64,000 nucleotides of DNA. Origin: HK1 sp965204915. GTDB lineage: Bacteria > Pseudomonadota > Gammaproteobacteria > HK1. The stretch lies in assembly GCA_965204915.1 (NCBI GenBank), contig OZ242023.1, forward strand, positions 3,968,001 to 4,032,000, read 5' to 3'. The translations under genes were made by a program, and so were the position numbers. Positions within the stretch are counted from its first letter, which is position 1, and each line of letters begins with the position of its first letter. The notes beneath the pieces were generated by a model that had not been told where the DNA came from, ran no database searches, and saw only the letters and a list, made by a program, of their open reading frames with translations. Of this stretch, positions 17,231 to 25,724 are shown piece after piece.

Positions 17231-18172
17231 ATGAAATCCCTGTGCACCGTCCTGCTCGGCCTGTTGCTGGCCTCCGCGTCCGCGCTTGCCGCGCCTTATC
17301 CCGAGCGCAACATCGTCTACCAGATCACCTTCTCCCCCGGCGGCGGATCGGACGTGAGGGCACGCCAGCAACAGCCGCACCTGGAGGCGGATCTCGGGGT
17401 GAAGATCCTGATCCAGTACAAGCCGGGGGGAGGCGGCTCGCTGGGCTGGGCGAACCTGGTCAAGCAGAAGGCGGACGGCTACTTCATCTCCGGGATCAAC
17501 ATCCCCCACATCATCCTCCAGCCCATGGCCCGCGAGAACGCGGGATACCGCACCGGGCAGCTCGTGCCGGTCGTCCTGTTCCAGCAGATCCCGTTCGGCC
17601 TGACGGTGCGCGACGACTCGCCCTTCGAGACGCTGGAGGATCTGGTCGAGCACGCGAAGAAGAACCCCGGCGCGGTCACCGTCGGCGGCTCGGGAAGCTG
17701 GGATGCGACGCACATCGCGCACCTGCAATTCGAGCGGCTGGCCGGCATCGAGATGACCTACGTGCCCCACAAGGGCGGCAAGCCGAAGCAGACCTCACTG
17801 CTGGGCGGGCACACGATGGCGAGCTGGTTCGGGCCGAACGAGTGGAAGCCGCACGGCGACAAGGTGCGCCCGCTCGCGGTCGCGACGAAGGAGCCCATCG
17901 CGGTCCGGCCGGATCTGCCGACCTTCAGGTCCAAAGGCTATGACCTCCTGTCCTCGGTGTACCACGGCGTCGGCGTCCCCGAGGGCACGCCGGCGGAGGT
18001 GGTCGCGAGGCTGGAGAGTGCGTTCCTGAAGATCGCGAACGACCCGCAGACCCACGAGGAGAAGCTCGCGGCCGGCATCATCCCGATCGCGATGCCTTCT
18101 TCCGAAGCCCAGGCGCTGATCGCGGATCGGATCGAGGCATGGAAGCCGATCGTGGACGAGTTCGCGAAGTAG
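17231..18172 (+). CDS. Tripartite tricarboxylate transporter substrate-binding protein (TctC/Bug)
   Basis: A 313-aa periplasmic binding protein. The signal peptide is MKSLCTVLLGLLLASASALA-AP. The Bug-family start YPERNIVYQITFSPGGGSDV follows, with the substrate-loop Gly-rich GGGGSLGWANL, and GSGSWDATHIAHLQFERLAG and VPHKGGKPKQTSLLGGH match the two lobes. Start at 17231 has AAGGAGG 7 bases upstream. It forms an operon with the TctA-TctB fusion 49 bases downstream. Ligands of this family are small organic or sugar acids; the neighbouring UxaA-type dehydratase points to a sugar acid. Confidence 0.92.
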   Translation: MKSLCTVLLGLLLASASALAAPYPERNIVYQITFSPGGGSDVRARQQQPHLEADLGVKILIQYKPGGGGSLGWANLVKQKADGYFISGINIPHIILQPMARENAGYRTGQLVPVVLFQQIPFGLTVRDDSPFETLEDLVEHAKKNPGAVTVGGSGSWDATHIAHLQFERLAGIEMTYVPHKGGKPKQTSLLGGHTMASWFGPNEWKPHGDKVRPLAVATKEPIAVRPDLPTFRSKGYDLLSSVYHGVGVPEGTPAEVVARLESAFLKIANDPQTHEEKLAAGIIPIAMPSSEAQALIADRIEAWKPIVDEFAK

Positions 18173-18221
18173 CGCGTCCCCGAACCCGCCTTGCGCACGA
18201 CATGGGTGAGATGCGGGGGAG

Positions 18222-20243
18222 ATGAGCGGGGCATTGATCGAGGGCGCCCGCCACCTCCTCGACCTGGACAACGTCCTGCTGCTGGGGCTGGGCACGGCGC
18301 TGGGGATCGTCTTCGGCGCAGTGCCCGGCCTGACCGCCACCATGGGACTGGCCCTGCTGGTCCCGTTCACGTTCTCGATGGACCCGGCCAGCGGACTGCT
18401 GATGCTGGCCGGGATCTACGTGGGCGCGATGTACGGGGACGCGATCCCCGCGATCCTCATCAACACGCCGGGCACACCGGCCGCCATCGCCACCACCTTC
18501 GACGGCTTTCCCCTCTCCCGCAAGGGCATGGCGCAACACGCGCTGGTCACCGCCGCCTTCGCATCCTTCGTCGGCAGCGTGCTCGCCAACGTCGTCCTCG
18601 CCACGTCGGCGGAGCCCCTGGCGGAGATGTCGTTGAAGTTCGGGCCGCCCGAGTACTTCTGGCTCGGGATCTTCGGGCTCACGATCATCTCCGTGCTGTC
18701 GAGCGGCAACCTGCTCAAGGGCTTCATCGCCGCCGCGATCGGCCTGCTGTTCTCGAGCGTGGGCATGGCCACGCTCTCCGGCGACGTCCGTTTGACGTTC
18801 GGCTACCCGGAGCTTCAGGGGGGCATCGGGCTCGCCGGCGCGCTGATCGGCTTCTTCTGCCTGCCGGAAATCCTCTCCAACGTCATCGGCCGCCGCCGCG
18901 AGCACTACGCCGGGGCCGCGGTGCGTCCCAGCGTGTCGGTCATCGTCGAGACGATCTCGGATCTCGTGCGGCGGCCGGTGCTCATGGTGCGCTCGTCGCT
19001 CATCGGCCTGGTGGTGGGCGTGGCGCCCGGCGCCGGCGGCAACATCGCGAGCATGGTCTCGTACAGCGAGGCCACCCGCTGGGAGCGCGACGGCGACGAA
19101 TTCGGGAGGGGGACCATTCGCGGCGTGGCGGCGTCGGAGGCGGCCAACAGCGCGATGGCCCCGGGCTCGCTGATTCCCCTGCTGACCCTGGGGATCCCCG
19201 GTTCGCCGCCGGCCGCCGTGATCCTGGGCGCGCTGATGCTGCACGGGATGCAGCCCGGCGTGGAGCTGTTCGCAGCGCATTCGAGCGTCGTCTACGCCTT
19301 CATCGCGGGGCTGGCGGTCGCCGCCTTCGCGGTCCTGCTCCTCGGCACGCTCGGTTCCTTCGTCTACGCGCGCATCGTCAACGTCCCGTCCCGGGCGCTG
19401 GCCCCCGCGATCCTGGTGCTGGCCGGGCTGGGCGCCTACGCCATCCGCAACAACATGCTCGACGTCTGGGTCATGCTGATGTTCGGCGTGATCGGATTCG
19501 TGCTGACCCGGCTGAACTACCATCCGGCGCCCCTGGTCCTCGGCTTCATCCTCGGTCCCTACATCGAGAACGGCATCGTGCAGTCGACGATGCTCGGCGG
19601 CGCATCGGGGAACGTGCTGGCCTACATGACGCTCCGCCCGATCAGCATCGTCCTGATCGTGCTGTGCGTGCTGTCCGCCTCATGGCCGCTGCTGAGCGCA
19701 CTGGCCCGACGCCGCCGGCCGCCTCCCGAAGCGGCGCGCGTCCCCGATACCGGCGCCGACACGGGCCTCGCGATGCGGACCCGCGCCCCCGATGCCGGTG
19801 TCAATACGGACCTCGCGATCGGGTTCGCCACCATCGCGGTGGCGGCCGTCGCGTTCATGAGCACGCGGGAGCTCAGCCGGTTCGGGGGGCTGTTCGTGGA
19901 GCACTGCGTGGCCGCGCTTGCGATCCTGGGCTTGGCGACGATCCTCAAGGGGTTCGTCCGGCCGGAATGCCGCCCCTTCTTCGAGTCGCCGGCCGAGCGC
20001 CGGCGCGTGACGGCGGGCGTCGGGCTTCTCGCCGCCTACCTGTTCCTGCTGCCGTATCTCGGATTCCTGATCGCCAGCATCGGCTTCTACTTCGCCATGC
20101 AGCGATCGTTGGGGTCGGGAACGCCCGGGGTCCGTTCCCTGGCGCTCGCCGCGCTCACCTCGATCGGGGTGAGCGGAACCCTGTACGCGCTGTTCCACTA
20201 CGTCCTCCTGGTGCCGCTGCCGGCCGGCGCGTGGGGCATCTGA
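18222..20243 (+). CDS. Tripartite tricarboxylate transporter, fused TctA-TctB membrane protein
   Basis: A 673-aa integral membrane protein. Residues 1-500 are a full TctA: NVLLLGLGTALGIVFGAVPG, YGDAIPAILINTPGTPAAIA, GVAPGAGGNIASMVSYSEA, EAANSAMAPGSLIPLLTLGI and GILGP-like GFILGPYIENGIV. After a hydrophilic Arg/Pro-rich linker (about residues 500-530) come four hydrophobic segments to the end (ATIAVAAVAFMSTRELS; CVAALAILGLATILKG; GLLAAYLFLLPYLGFLIASI; TSIGVSGTLYALFHYVLLVP) typical of TctB. Normally TctA and TctB are separate genes. Start at 18222 has GGGGGAG just upstream. Confidence 0.9.
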   Translation: MSGALIEGARHLLDLDNVLLLGLGTALGIVFGAVPGLTATMGLALLVPFTFSMDPASGLLMLAGIYVGAMYGDAIPAILINTPGTPAAIATTFDGFPLSRKGMAQHALVTAAFASFVGSVLANVVLATSAEPLAEMSLKFGPPEYFWLGIFGLTIISVLSSGNLLKGFIAAAIGLLFSSVGMATLSGDVRLTFGYPELQGGIGLAGALIGFFCLPEILSNVIGRRREHYAGAAVRPSVSVIVETISDLVRRPVLMVRSSLIGLVVGVAPGAGGNIASMVSYSEATRWERDGDEFGRGTIRGVAASEAANSAMAPGSLIPLLTLGIPGSPPAAVILGALMLHGMQPGVELFAAHSSVVYAFIAGLAVAAFAVLLLGTLGSFVYARIVNVPSRALAPAILVLAGLGAYAIRNNMLDVWVMLMFGVIGFVLTRLNYHPAPLVLGFILGPYIENGIVQSTMLGGASGNVLAYMTLRPISIVLIVLCVLSASWPLLSALARRRRPPPEAARVPDTGADTGLAMRTRAPDAGVNTDLAIGFATIAVAAVAFMSTRELSRFGGLFVEHCVAALAILGLATILKGFVRPECRPFFESPAERRRVTAGVGLLAAYLFLLPYLGFLIASIGFYFAMQRSLGSGTPGVRSLALAALTSIGVSGTLYALFHYVLLVPLPAGAWGI

Positions 20244-20320
20244 ACGTTGCCTTCATGGAACGGAACAGGTTGCACGACGGAAAGGCGCCGCCACCGGCCG
20301 GCGTGAACGGAAGCGGGCGG

Positions 20321-20345
20321 TCATCCCCGTGGAAGCGGGGAGCCA
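20321..20345. repeat. REP-like palindrome after the transporter operon
   Basis: CCCCGTGGAAGCGGGG (20325-20340) inside a longer imperfect palindrome, about 80 bases after the TctAB stop. No T-tract follows, so it is more likely a repetitive extragenic palindrome or RNA-stabilising stem than a classic terminator. Confidence 0.45.
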
Positions 20346-20462
20346 CGTCCGTCAAGGGAGTCTTCGATGCAACAGCAATTCCCGCCAAGCCCGAAAACGT
20401 CCATCGAATCGCCGCAACCAGACGCTCAGACGGTAGAATAGGCCGCGAAATCCCGGTTACAT

Positions 20463-20616
20463 CTCAAGTTTCGGGATTCGCTGACCGAAATGGATTCCCG
20501 CTTTCGCGGGAATGACGGCCAGTGTAAAAGTAACGTGTCTCGCTGAAATGACGTCATTCCCGCGAAAGCGGGAATCCATCGCCTGATTCAAGGTATGTTG
20601 AATCCCGAAACTTGAG
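20463..20616. mobile_element. MITE with 17-bp inverted ends and 6-bp target duplication
   Basis: A 154-bp element with perfect terminal inverted repeats CTCAAGTTTCGGGATTC (20463-20479) and its complement (20600-20616), flanked on both sides by TTACAT (20457-20462 and 20617-20622). Inside, a second perfect 26-bp inverted repeat (20491-20516 and 20553-20578) would fold into a long hairpin. There is no coding capacity, so it must be moved by a transposase elsewhere. It lies immediately before the HAD phosphatase gene and may carry that gene's promoter region. Confidence 0.85.
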
Positions 20617-20659
20617 TTACATGACCGTGTCCGGAGCATATCAGCGGGAATTGCCGTCG

Positions 20660-21436
20660 ATGCAACCGGAGCCTGAGCGAACCGGCCCCGCGGCCCGCCG
20701 CGACACGATACGCGGCATCCTGTTCGACAAGGACGGCACGCTGCTCGATTTCGACGCGACCTGGCGGCCCGCCTACCACCGGGGCGCCGAGGCGGTGGCG
20801 GGCCTCGCCGGCGGCAGGGTCCGGGCAGAGGCGCTGCTCGCGGCCGGCGGCTTCGATGCGGCCACCGGCCGGTGCGCGCCCCTTTCGGTGCTCGCGGCCG
20901 GCACGAACCGGGAGATCGCCGAGGTGTGGGCGCGGGTCGGCGCGCTCGACGTGGACGTCGTTGCGCGGGTGGTCGAGCGGGCGTTCCTCGACGCGGCGGG
21001 CCGCGACGCCGCGCCGGTCACGGACCTCGATGCGTTCTTCGCGGCTCTGGCCGCCCGCGGCTTCGTGCTCGGGGTCGCGACCATGGACGGCGAGGCGGCG
21101 GCGCGCGCCGCCCTCGACCGGCTCGGCGCGGGCCGGCATCTCGCGTTCCTGTGCGGCGGCGACAGCGGGTGGGGAACGAAGCCGGGACCGGGGATGGTCC
21201 ATGCGTTTCTCGCCGCGGCGGGTCTGCGGGCCGACGAGGTCATGGTCGTCGGCGACACTCCCCACGACATGGAGATGGGCCGCGCGGCCGGCGTCGCGTG
21301 CCGCGTCGCGGTCCTCACCGGCGCCGGTACGCGCGCCGCGCTCGAACCGCTCGCCGATCAGGTCCTCGCGAGCATCGAAGCGCTTGACGACGTGTTGCCG
21401 CCGGCGCCGCCGGGCGCGCGGGATCGCTCCGGGTGA
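20660..21436 (+). CDS. HAD-superfamily phosphatase (phosphoglycolate phosphatase-like)
   Basis: A 258-aa haloacid dehalogenase hydrolase. Motif I is GILFDKDGTLLDFDATW (nucleophile Asp and second Asp); motif II Thr lies in GVATMDGEAAARAAL, where the usual Thr/Ser-Asn is TMD; motif III Lys is in WGTKPGPGMVHAF; motif IV is VMVVGDTPHDMEMGRAAG. A helical cap sits between motifs I and II, as in Gph-type enzymes. The substrate is unknown. Start at 20660 is favoured, but the frame is open upstream to the MITE edge (ATG at 20621), so up to 13 more residues are possible. Confidence 0.85.
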   Translation: MQPEPERTGPAARRDTIRGILFDKDGTLLDFDATWRPAYHRGAEAVAGLAGGRVRAEALLAAGGFDAATGRCAPLSVLAAGTNREIAEVWARVGALDVDVVARVVERAFLDAAGRDAAPVTDLDAFFAALAARGFVLGVATMDGEAAARAALDRLGAGRHLAFLCGGDSGWGTKPGPGMVHAFLAAAGLRADEVMVVGDTPHDMEMGRAAGVACRVAVLTGAGTRAALEPLADQVLASIEALDDVLPPAPPGARDRSG

Positions 21437-21845
21437 CGAGGGTGCGGGGAACCGCATCGGATGAAGACGACCCGGGCGGCTCGGGAACGCCGGACGCGAT
21501 CGACTCGAAACGGACGGCGGCCCATAGAGGGCGGGCGGACACGTCGGCTGCCACGGGTCCGGTCCGCCATACGTAACGACACGATTCCGTTGAATACGGC
21601 ATCGTTCATCGTCTTCATCCTTCCTTGTCGTGTCCGGGGTGGGCGACGGGGCGCAGGGCGGATCCGATGGCGCTCGTCGGGCCTGCCCCGTACCGGAGCC
21701 GGCTCTCGCGACCGGGCCGGCGCCGCAGGAAGCATCGTATTTCCAGAGGAGCGGTCCTGAAGCCGGCATCCCCGCCCTGCCACCGTGATAGTCTCCCGCC
21801 GATATGGTGCGGTGGGTCGCTTCACCTCCGGTCCCCTGCCGGACA
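21437..21845. other. Intergenic region, no convincing gene
   Basis: About 400 bases after the HAD gene. Part of it (near 21470-21520) is duplicated at 23689-23730 as scar DNA. A possible short minus-strand frame beginning MNDAVFNGIVSLRMADRTR (ATG near 21610, AAGGAAGG upstream) is noted, but its tail is arginine-rich and unconvincing. Confidence 0.4.
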
Positions 21846-22115
21846 GGATTTGACCGGGATTTGATTGCAGGGTCGGATCGACCCGTCCCCAGGGCTTGCG
21901 GCAGGAGAAAATCCTTTCTCACACAACGGGTTACCATCGGGACAAGGATTTGATCGGGAATTGATTTCCGCTCCTCGAAGGGATTTGACCGGGATTTGAT
22001 TGCAAGGCCGGATCGACCCGTCCCCAAGGCTTGCGGCAGGAGAAAATCCTTTCTCACACAACGGGTTATCATCGAGACAAGGATTTGACCGGGTATTGAT
22101 CGCCGCCCGGACGCC
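21846..22115. repeat. 135-bp tandem duplication with four iteron-like boxes
   Basis: Two adjacent, nearly identical copies (21846-21980 and 21981-about 22115). Each copy starts and ends with a box resembling GGATTTGACCGGGATTTGAT, so four boxes are spaced through 270 bases (about 21846, 21945, 21981, 22081). Between boxes each copy has a GGCTTGCGGCAGGAGAAAAT segment. The array ends 20 bases before the AlbA_2 gene, a position suited to regulation of that gene. Confidence 0.85.
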
Positions 22116-22136
22116 GACTGGAAGCGGGATGGATAC

Positions 22137-23600
22137 ATGACAGGCGCGACGGACGCACGCCTTCTGGCCCTGATCGACGATCTGCGTGCCCTTCCGGCCG
22201 AAACGGCGTGGCTGGAATTCAAGGAGAACAACACCGACCCGCGCGTGATCGGGCGGTTGATCTCCGCCGTGTCGAACGCGGCACGGCTCGAAGACAGGGA
22301 CTTCGGCTATGTCGTCTGGGGTGTCCGGGACGCCGGCCACGCCGTGGCCGGAACCCGGTTCGAGCCCTCGTCCACGAAACACCGGGGGCAGCCTCTCGAA
22401 TTCCGGCTGTCGCAAATGCTGCGGCCCGACATCGCCTTTTCTTTCCGGCCGGTTCGGCATCCCGACGGGCGGCTGGTCCTGTTGGAAGTTCCGGCCGCGA
22501 CGACCGCGCCGGTCGAGTTCGACAGGACGGCGTACGTTCGTATCGGCAGCGCGACGCCACGCCTGGCCGACCACCCGGAACGGCAGCGGGCGCTGTGGGG
22601 CAAGCTCCGACCCTACCTCTGGGAGGCGGGCATCGCCCGGCAATTCGTCAAGGGCGACGAAGTCCTCGATCTGCTGGACCATCCAGGCTATTTCGGCTTG
22701 GTCGGCAGGCCGATGCCCGAGGGTCCCGAATCCATCCTGGCGGACCTCGAAGGTGACCGGCTGATCTCGCGCGACGTGGGCGGGAAATGGAACATCCTCA
22801 ACCTGGGCGCGATCCTGTTCGCCAACGACCTCGGCGCATTCGAATCGGGACTGGCACGCAAGGCCATCCGCTTCGTCGTGTACGACGGCGACGGGCGTGC
22901 GGCGACCGTGACGCACCGGATGGACTTCCCGACCGGCTATGCGAGCGGTTTCGCCGGGTTCAACGCCCACGTCAACACGCTGGTTCCTGTACCCGAGGAC
23001 GGCAGCGCCGCCGTCCGGGGAGCGTCCCCTCTGTTTCCGCCGGTCGCCGTCCGCGAATTGACGGCCAACGCCCTGATCCACCAGGACATGACGATGACCG
23101 GGGCCGGGCCGACGGTGGAGCTGTTCAGGAACCGGATCGAGATCACCAATCCCGGCACCCCGCTGGTGGAGCCGGAGCGGTTCATCGATTATCCACCCCG
23201 GTCGCGCAACGAGGCGCTGGCGTCCCTGATGCGGCGCATGGGGCTGTGCGAGGAGCAGGGGACGGGCATCGACAAGGTCGTGGACGCGGTGGAGGAGGCG
23301 CAGCTTCCGCCGCCCGAATTTCGCGCCGAGACGGACGCGACGCGGGTGATCCTGTTCGGTCCGCGCCGCTTCGCCGGCATGACGGCAGAGGAGCGGTTGC
23401 GCGCCTGCTACCAGCACGCCGTGCTGCGTTACCTGAACGAAGGCCGTTTCACGAACGCCACCCTGCGCGACCGGCTCGGCGTGGACCGCCGGAACGCCGC
23501 CCAGATTTCCGGAGTGATCCGGCAAGCCCTGCGCAAGGGCTCGATCCGTCCAGCCGACTCCACGCGCCCGAGGTCCGGCTACGTGCCGTTCTGGGCATGA
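22137..23600 (+). CDS. AlbA_2-domain / GHKL ATPase-fold protein (COG2865-type)
   Basis: A 487-aa protein. The N-terminal AlbA_2 (Schlafen-like) domain contains ETAWLEFKENNTDPRVIGRL, AVSNAARLEDRDFGYVVWGV and VLLEVPAATTAPVEFDRTAY with YVRIGSATPRLA. The second half holds the HATPase_c_4 block: FPPVAVRELTANALIHQDMT, NRIEITNPGTPLVEPERFID, SRNEALASLMRRMGLCEEQG and GTGIDKVVDA. The C-terminus is winged-helix-like (FTNATLRDRLGVDRRNAAQI). Relatives are annotated as transcriptional regulators or nucleic-acid-binding ATPases and are frequent in defence islands. Its stop overlaps a dead ATG (ATGA) of the scar region. Exact role unknown. Confidence 0.82.
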   Translation: MTGATDARLLALIDDLRALPAETAWLEFKENNTDPRVIGRLISAVSNAARLEDRDFGYVVWGVRDAGHAVAGTRFEPSSTKHRGQPLEFRLSQMLRPDIAFSFRPVRHPDGRLVLLEVPAATTAPVEFDRTAYVRIGSATPRLADHPERQRALWGKLRPYLWEAGIARQFVKGDEVLDLLDHPGYFGLVGRPMPEGPESILADLEGDRLISRDVGGKWNILNLGAILFANDLGAFESGLARKAIRFVVYDGDGRAATVTHRMDFPTGYASGFAGFNAHVNTLVPVPEDGSAAVRGASPLFPPVAVRELTANALIHQDMTMTGAGPTVELFRNRIEITNPGTPLVEPERFIDYPPRSRNEALASLMRRMGLCEEQGTGIDKVVDAVEEAQLPPPEFRAETDATRVILFGPRRFAGMTAEERLRACYQHAVLRYLNEGRFTNATLRDRLGVDRRNAAQISGVIRQALRKGSIRPADSTRPRSGYVPFWA

Positions 23601-23740
23601 GCCTGGATTCGGAGCCCGAGCGGACCGGCCCCGGCCCCGCGGCCCGCCGCGACACGATACGCGGCATCCTGCTCGACAAGGACGGCTCGGGAACGCCGGG
23701 CGCGAACGACTCGAAACGCATGGCGCGGCCCGCGGAAGGC
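23597..23740 (+). pseudogene. Scar: duplicated 5' end of HAD phosphatase fused to its 3' flank
   Basis: Reads MSLDSEPERTGPGPAARRDT then IRGILLDKDG, matching the start of the intact HAD gene at 20660, then jumps to sequence equivalent to 21479-21510 (CTCGGGAACGCCGG), 3' of that gene. So it is a copy of the HAD locus that has lost all but about 28 codons. It abuts the AlbA_2 stop. Confidence 0.8.
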
Positions 23741-24085
23741 GGGCGGATGTATCGGAGGAAAGCAGGAATGGCGCGACGTGGCGGGGAAGCCGGAAGAAGC
23801 CGTGCGCCAGCACTTCATCCGCCACCTCCTGCGACCACTACGGCTACACGCTCGACCAGATGGGCCCAGGAGCGGCGCACCACCCACGACCACCGGAGCC
23901 CGCGCGCCGATGTCGTGATCTGAGAAACGCCCAAGGCCAGGGCCGCGAACCGGATGCCGGTGCTCGTGGTCGAGTGCAAGGCCGAGAACGTCGACGTCGA
24001 TATCCGGGATTACTACCAGGGCGAGAGCTACACCCGCGGCGGGCTCGGGCGGCTTCCTCATTCGCGCCTTCGAGCACGTCGCGGC
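23741..24085 (+). pseudogene. Deleted copy of the nuclease-methylase gene
   Basis: Near-identical to parts of the intact gene at 29400-31973. Matches 29390-29405, then jumps to 29597 onward (losing the Lys/Ala/Pro-rich tail), continues through VLVVECKAENVDVDIRDYYQ, then jumps from about 29858 to about 30525 (GSGGFLIRAFEHV region) and ends. In addition a TGG-to-TGA change and small indels break the frame (TGA at about 23921). The first jump is bounded by the short direct repeat CAGGAATGGCG, present at both deletion ends in the intact gene. Confidence 0.85.
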
Positions 24086-24124
24086 CCCCGATTCGTGATT
24101 TGCGATGGTTCGCCGGGTGCGGCT

Positions 24125-24153
24125 TTGACCGTGCACAAGGCGGGGGCTATGGT
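24125..24153 (+). promoter_or_regulatory. Sigma-70-type promoter placed for a leaderless transcript
   Basis: TTGACC (24125-24130), 17-base spacer, TATGGT (24148-24153). The next gene's ATG is at 24160, six bases after the -10, where transcription would start. No ribosome-binding site lies between. The same arrangement precedes the paralogue at 40780. Confidence 0.65.
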
Positions 24154-24159
24154 GCGCCC

Positions 24160-25707
24160 ATGACGAAACGCAAGCTGCCCATCGGTATCCAGACCTTCCG
24201 CACCATCCGCGAGGAGGGCTGGTACTACGTGGACAAGACCGCCTACGCCCATCGGCTGGTGGACGGGGGCACCCACTACTTCCTGTCCCGCCCGCGGCGC
24301 TTCGGCAAGAGCCTGTTCGTGGACACGCTCAAGGAGCTGTTCGAGGGCAACGAGCCGTTGTTCGAGGGATTGGACATCCATGATCGCTGGGACTGGTCGG
24401 TACGCCATCCGGTCGTACGGCTCGACTTCAGCACCGGCGACTTCAACGACCCGGACTACCTCCGCGAAGACGTGGCGGCGCAGCTCGATGCCGCCGAAGA
24501 AGGCGCCGGCATCGAGTCCCGCTACTCCAGCGGCCCGGCCCGTTTCCGCCGTCTGCTCGCCGCGCTGCATGAGCGTACCGGGCAGCGGGTGGCGGTGCTG
24601 GTCGACGAATACGATCGGCCCATCCTGGACGCGCTGGGGAAGCCGGAGTTGGCCCGCGCCAACCGCGACGCCCTGCGCGGGCTCTATTCGGCCATCAAGG
24701 CCAGCGACGCGCACGTCAAATTCACCTTCCTCACGGGCGTGAGCAAATTCTCCAAGGTCGGCATCTTCTCCGGCCTGAACAACCTTCTCGACATCACCCT
24801 GGACCCGGTGTACTCCGCCATCTGTGGCTACACGGAACGGGACCTGGACACCGTGTTCGCGCCGGAGCTGCCGGGCCTGGACCGCGACCGGATCCGCCGC
24901 TGGTACAACGGCTATGGCTGGCTCGGTGAGGAGAAGGTCTACAACCCCTTCGACATCCTGCTGCTGTTCCGGTCGCGCCGGTTCAAGGCGCACTGGTTCG
25001 AGACCGGAACGCCGAGGTTCCTCATCGACACCCTGCTCCGGCGCGGCGTCGCCTCCCCGGAGCTGGACGGCATGAGCGGCACCGACGAGCTGCTGTCCGC
25101 CTTCGACGTGGACGAGATGGCCACCGAGGCGCTGCTGTTCCAGACCGGCTACCTGACCATCGCGGGCGAAGAGGACTGCGACGGGGAGACCGTCTACCGG
25201 CTGGAGTATCCGAACCGCGAGGTGCGCCAGAGCCTCAACGGCAGCCTGCTGCGGGCCATGACCCCGGACGCTCTGCACCGGGCAAAGGTCCCCGTTCGCC
25301 TGCGCCAGCTCCTGCGGGAGAACGATTTCGAGGGGCTGGAAGCCCTGTTCCGGTCGTTCTTCGCCGGCATTCCCTACCAGTGGTACACGAAGAACGACAT
25401 CGCCCGCTACGAGGGATACTACGCGAGCGTGTTCTACTCCTGGTTCGCGTCCGCGGGACTGGACGTGCGGGTGGAAGAGAGCACCAACCGGGGTCGTCTG
25501 GACATGGCGGTGCTATTCAACGGGCAGGTCTACCTGTTCGAGTTCAAGACGGTGGGGAAGGCGCCGGAGGGGGCGGCGCTGGCGCAGATCAAGGAGAAGG
25601 GCTACGCGGACAAGTACCGCCATCTGGGGCAGCCGATCCACCTGGTCGGGGTGGAGTTCAGCCGCAAGGAGCGCAACGTCGCCGCGTTCGCGGTGGAGCG
25701 CGCCTGA
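24160..25707 (+). CDS. AAA-ATPase-like / PD-(D/E)XK nuclease-domain protein (DUF1703 type), copy 1
   Basis: A 515-aa protein. The N-terminal ATPase-like module has KLPIGIQTFRTIREEGWYYV and DKT, a Walker A-like PRRFGKSLFVDTL and a Walker B VAVLVDEYDRPILDAL, then TFLTGVSKFSKVGIFSGLNN. The C-terminal PD-(D/E)XK domain carries GRLDMAVLFNGQVYLFEFKT (Asp, then Glu-x-Lys) and the trailing KGYADKY helix. This family is often present in many copies in host-associated and marine bacteria; biochemical function is not established. About 90% identical by eye to the copy at 40780. Translation probably starts on a leaderless message. Confidence 0.9.
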   Translation: MTKRKLPIGIQTFRTIREEGWYYVDKTAYAHRLVDGGTHYFLSRPRRFGKSLFVDTLKELFEGNEPLFEGLDIHDRWDWSVRHPVVRLDFSTGDFNDPDYLREDVAAQLDAAEEGAGIESRYSSGPARFRRLLAALHERTGQRVAVLVDEYDRPILDALGKPELARANRDALRGLYSAIKASDAHVKFTFLTGVSKFSKVGIFSGLNNLLDITLDPVYSAICGYTERDLDTVFAPELPGLDRDRIRRWYNGYGWLGEEKVYNPFDILLLFRSRRFKAHWFETGTPRFLIDTLLRRGVASPELDGMSGTDELLSAFDVDEMATEALLFQTGYLTIAGEEDCDGETVYRLEYPNREVRQSLNGSLLRAMTPDALHRAKVPVRLRQLLRENDFEGLEALFRSFFAGIPYQWYTKNDIARYEGYYASVFYSWFASAGLDVRVEESTNRGRLDMAVLFNGQVYLFEFKTVGKAPEGAALAQIKEKGYADKYRHLGQPIHLVGVEFSRKERNVAAFAVERA

Positions 25708-25724
25708 GCCGGGCGGCCAAGGCC

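Noticed and set aside
21846..22115. CRISPR array
   Set aside because: Only two 135-bp units in direct tandem with no unique spacers of constant length; no cas genes nearby.
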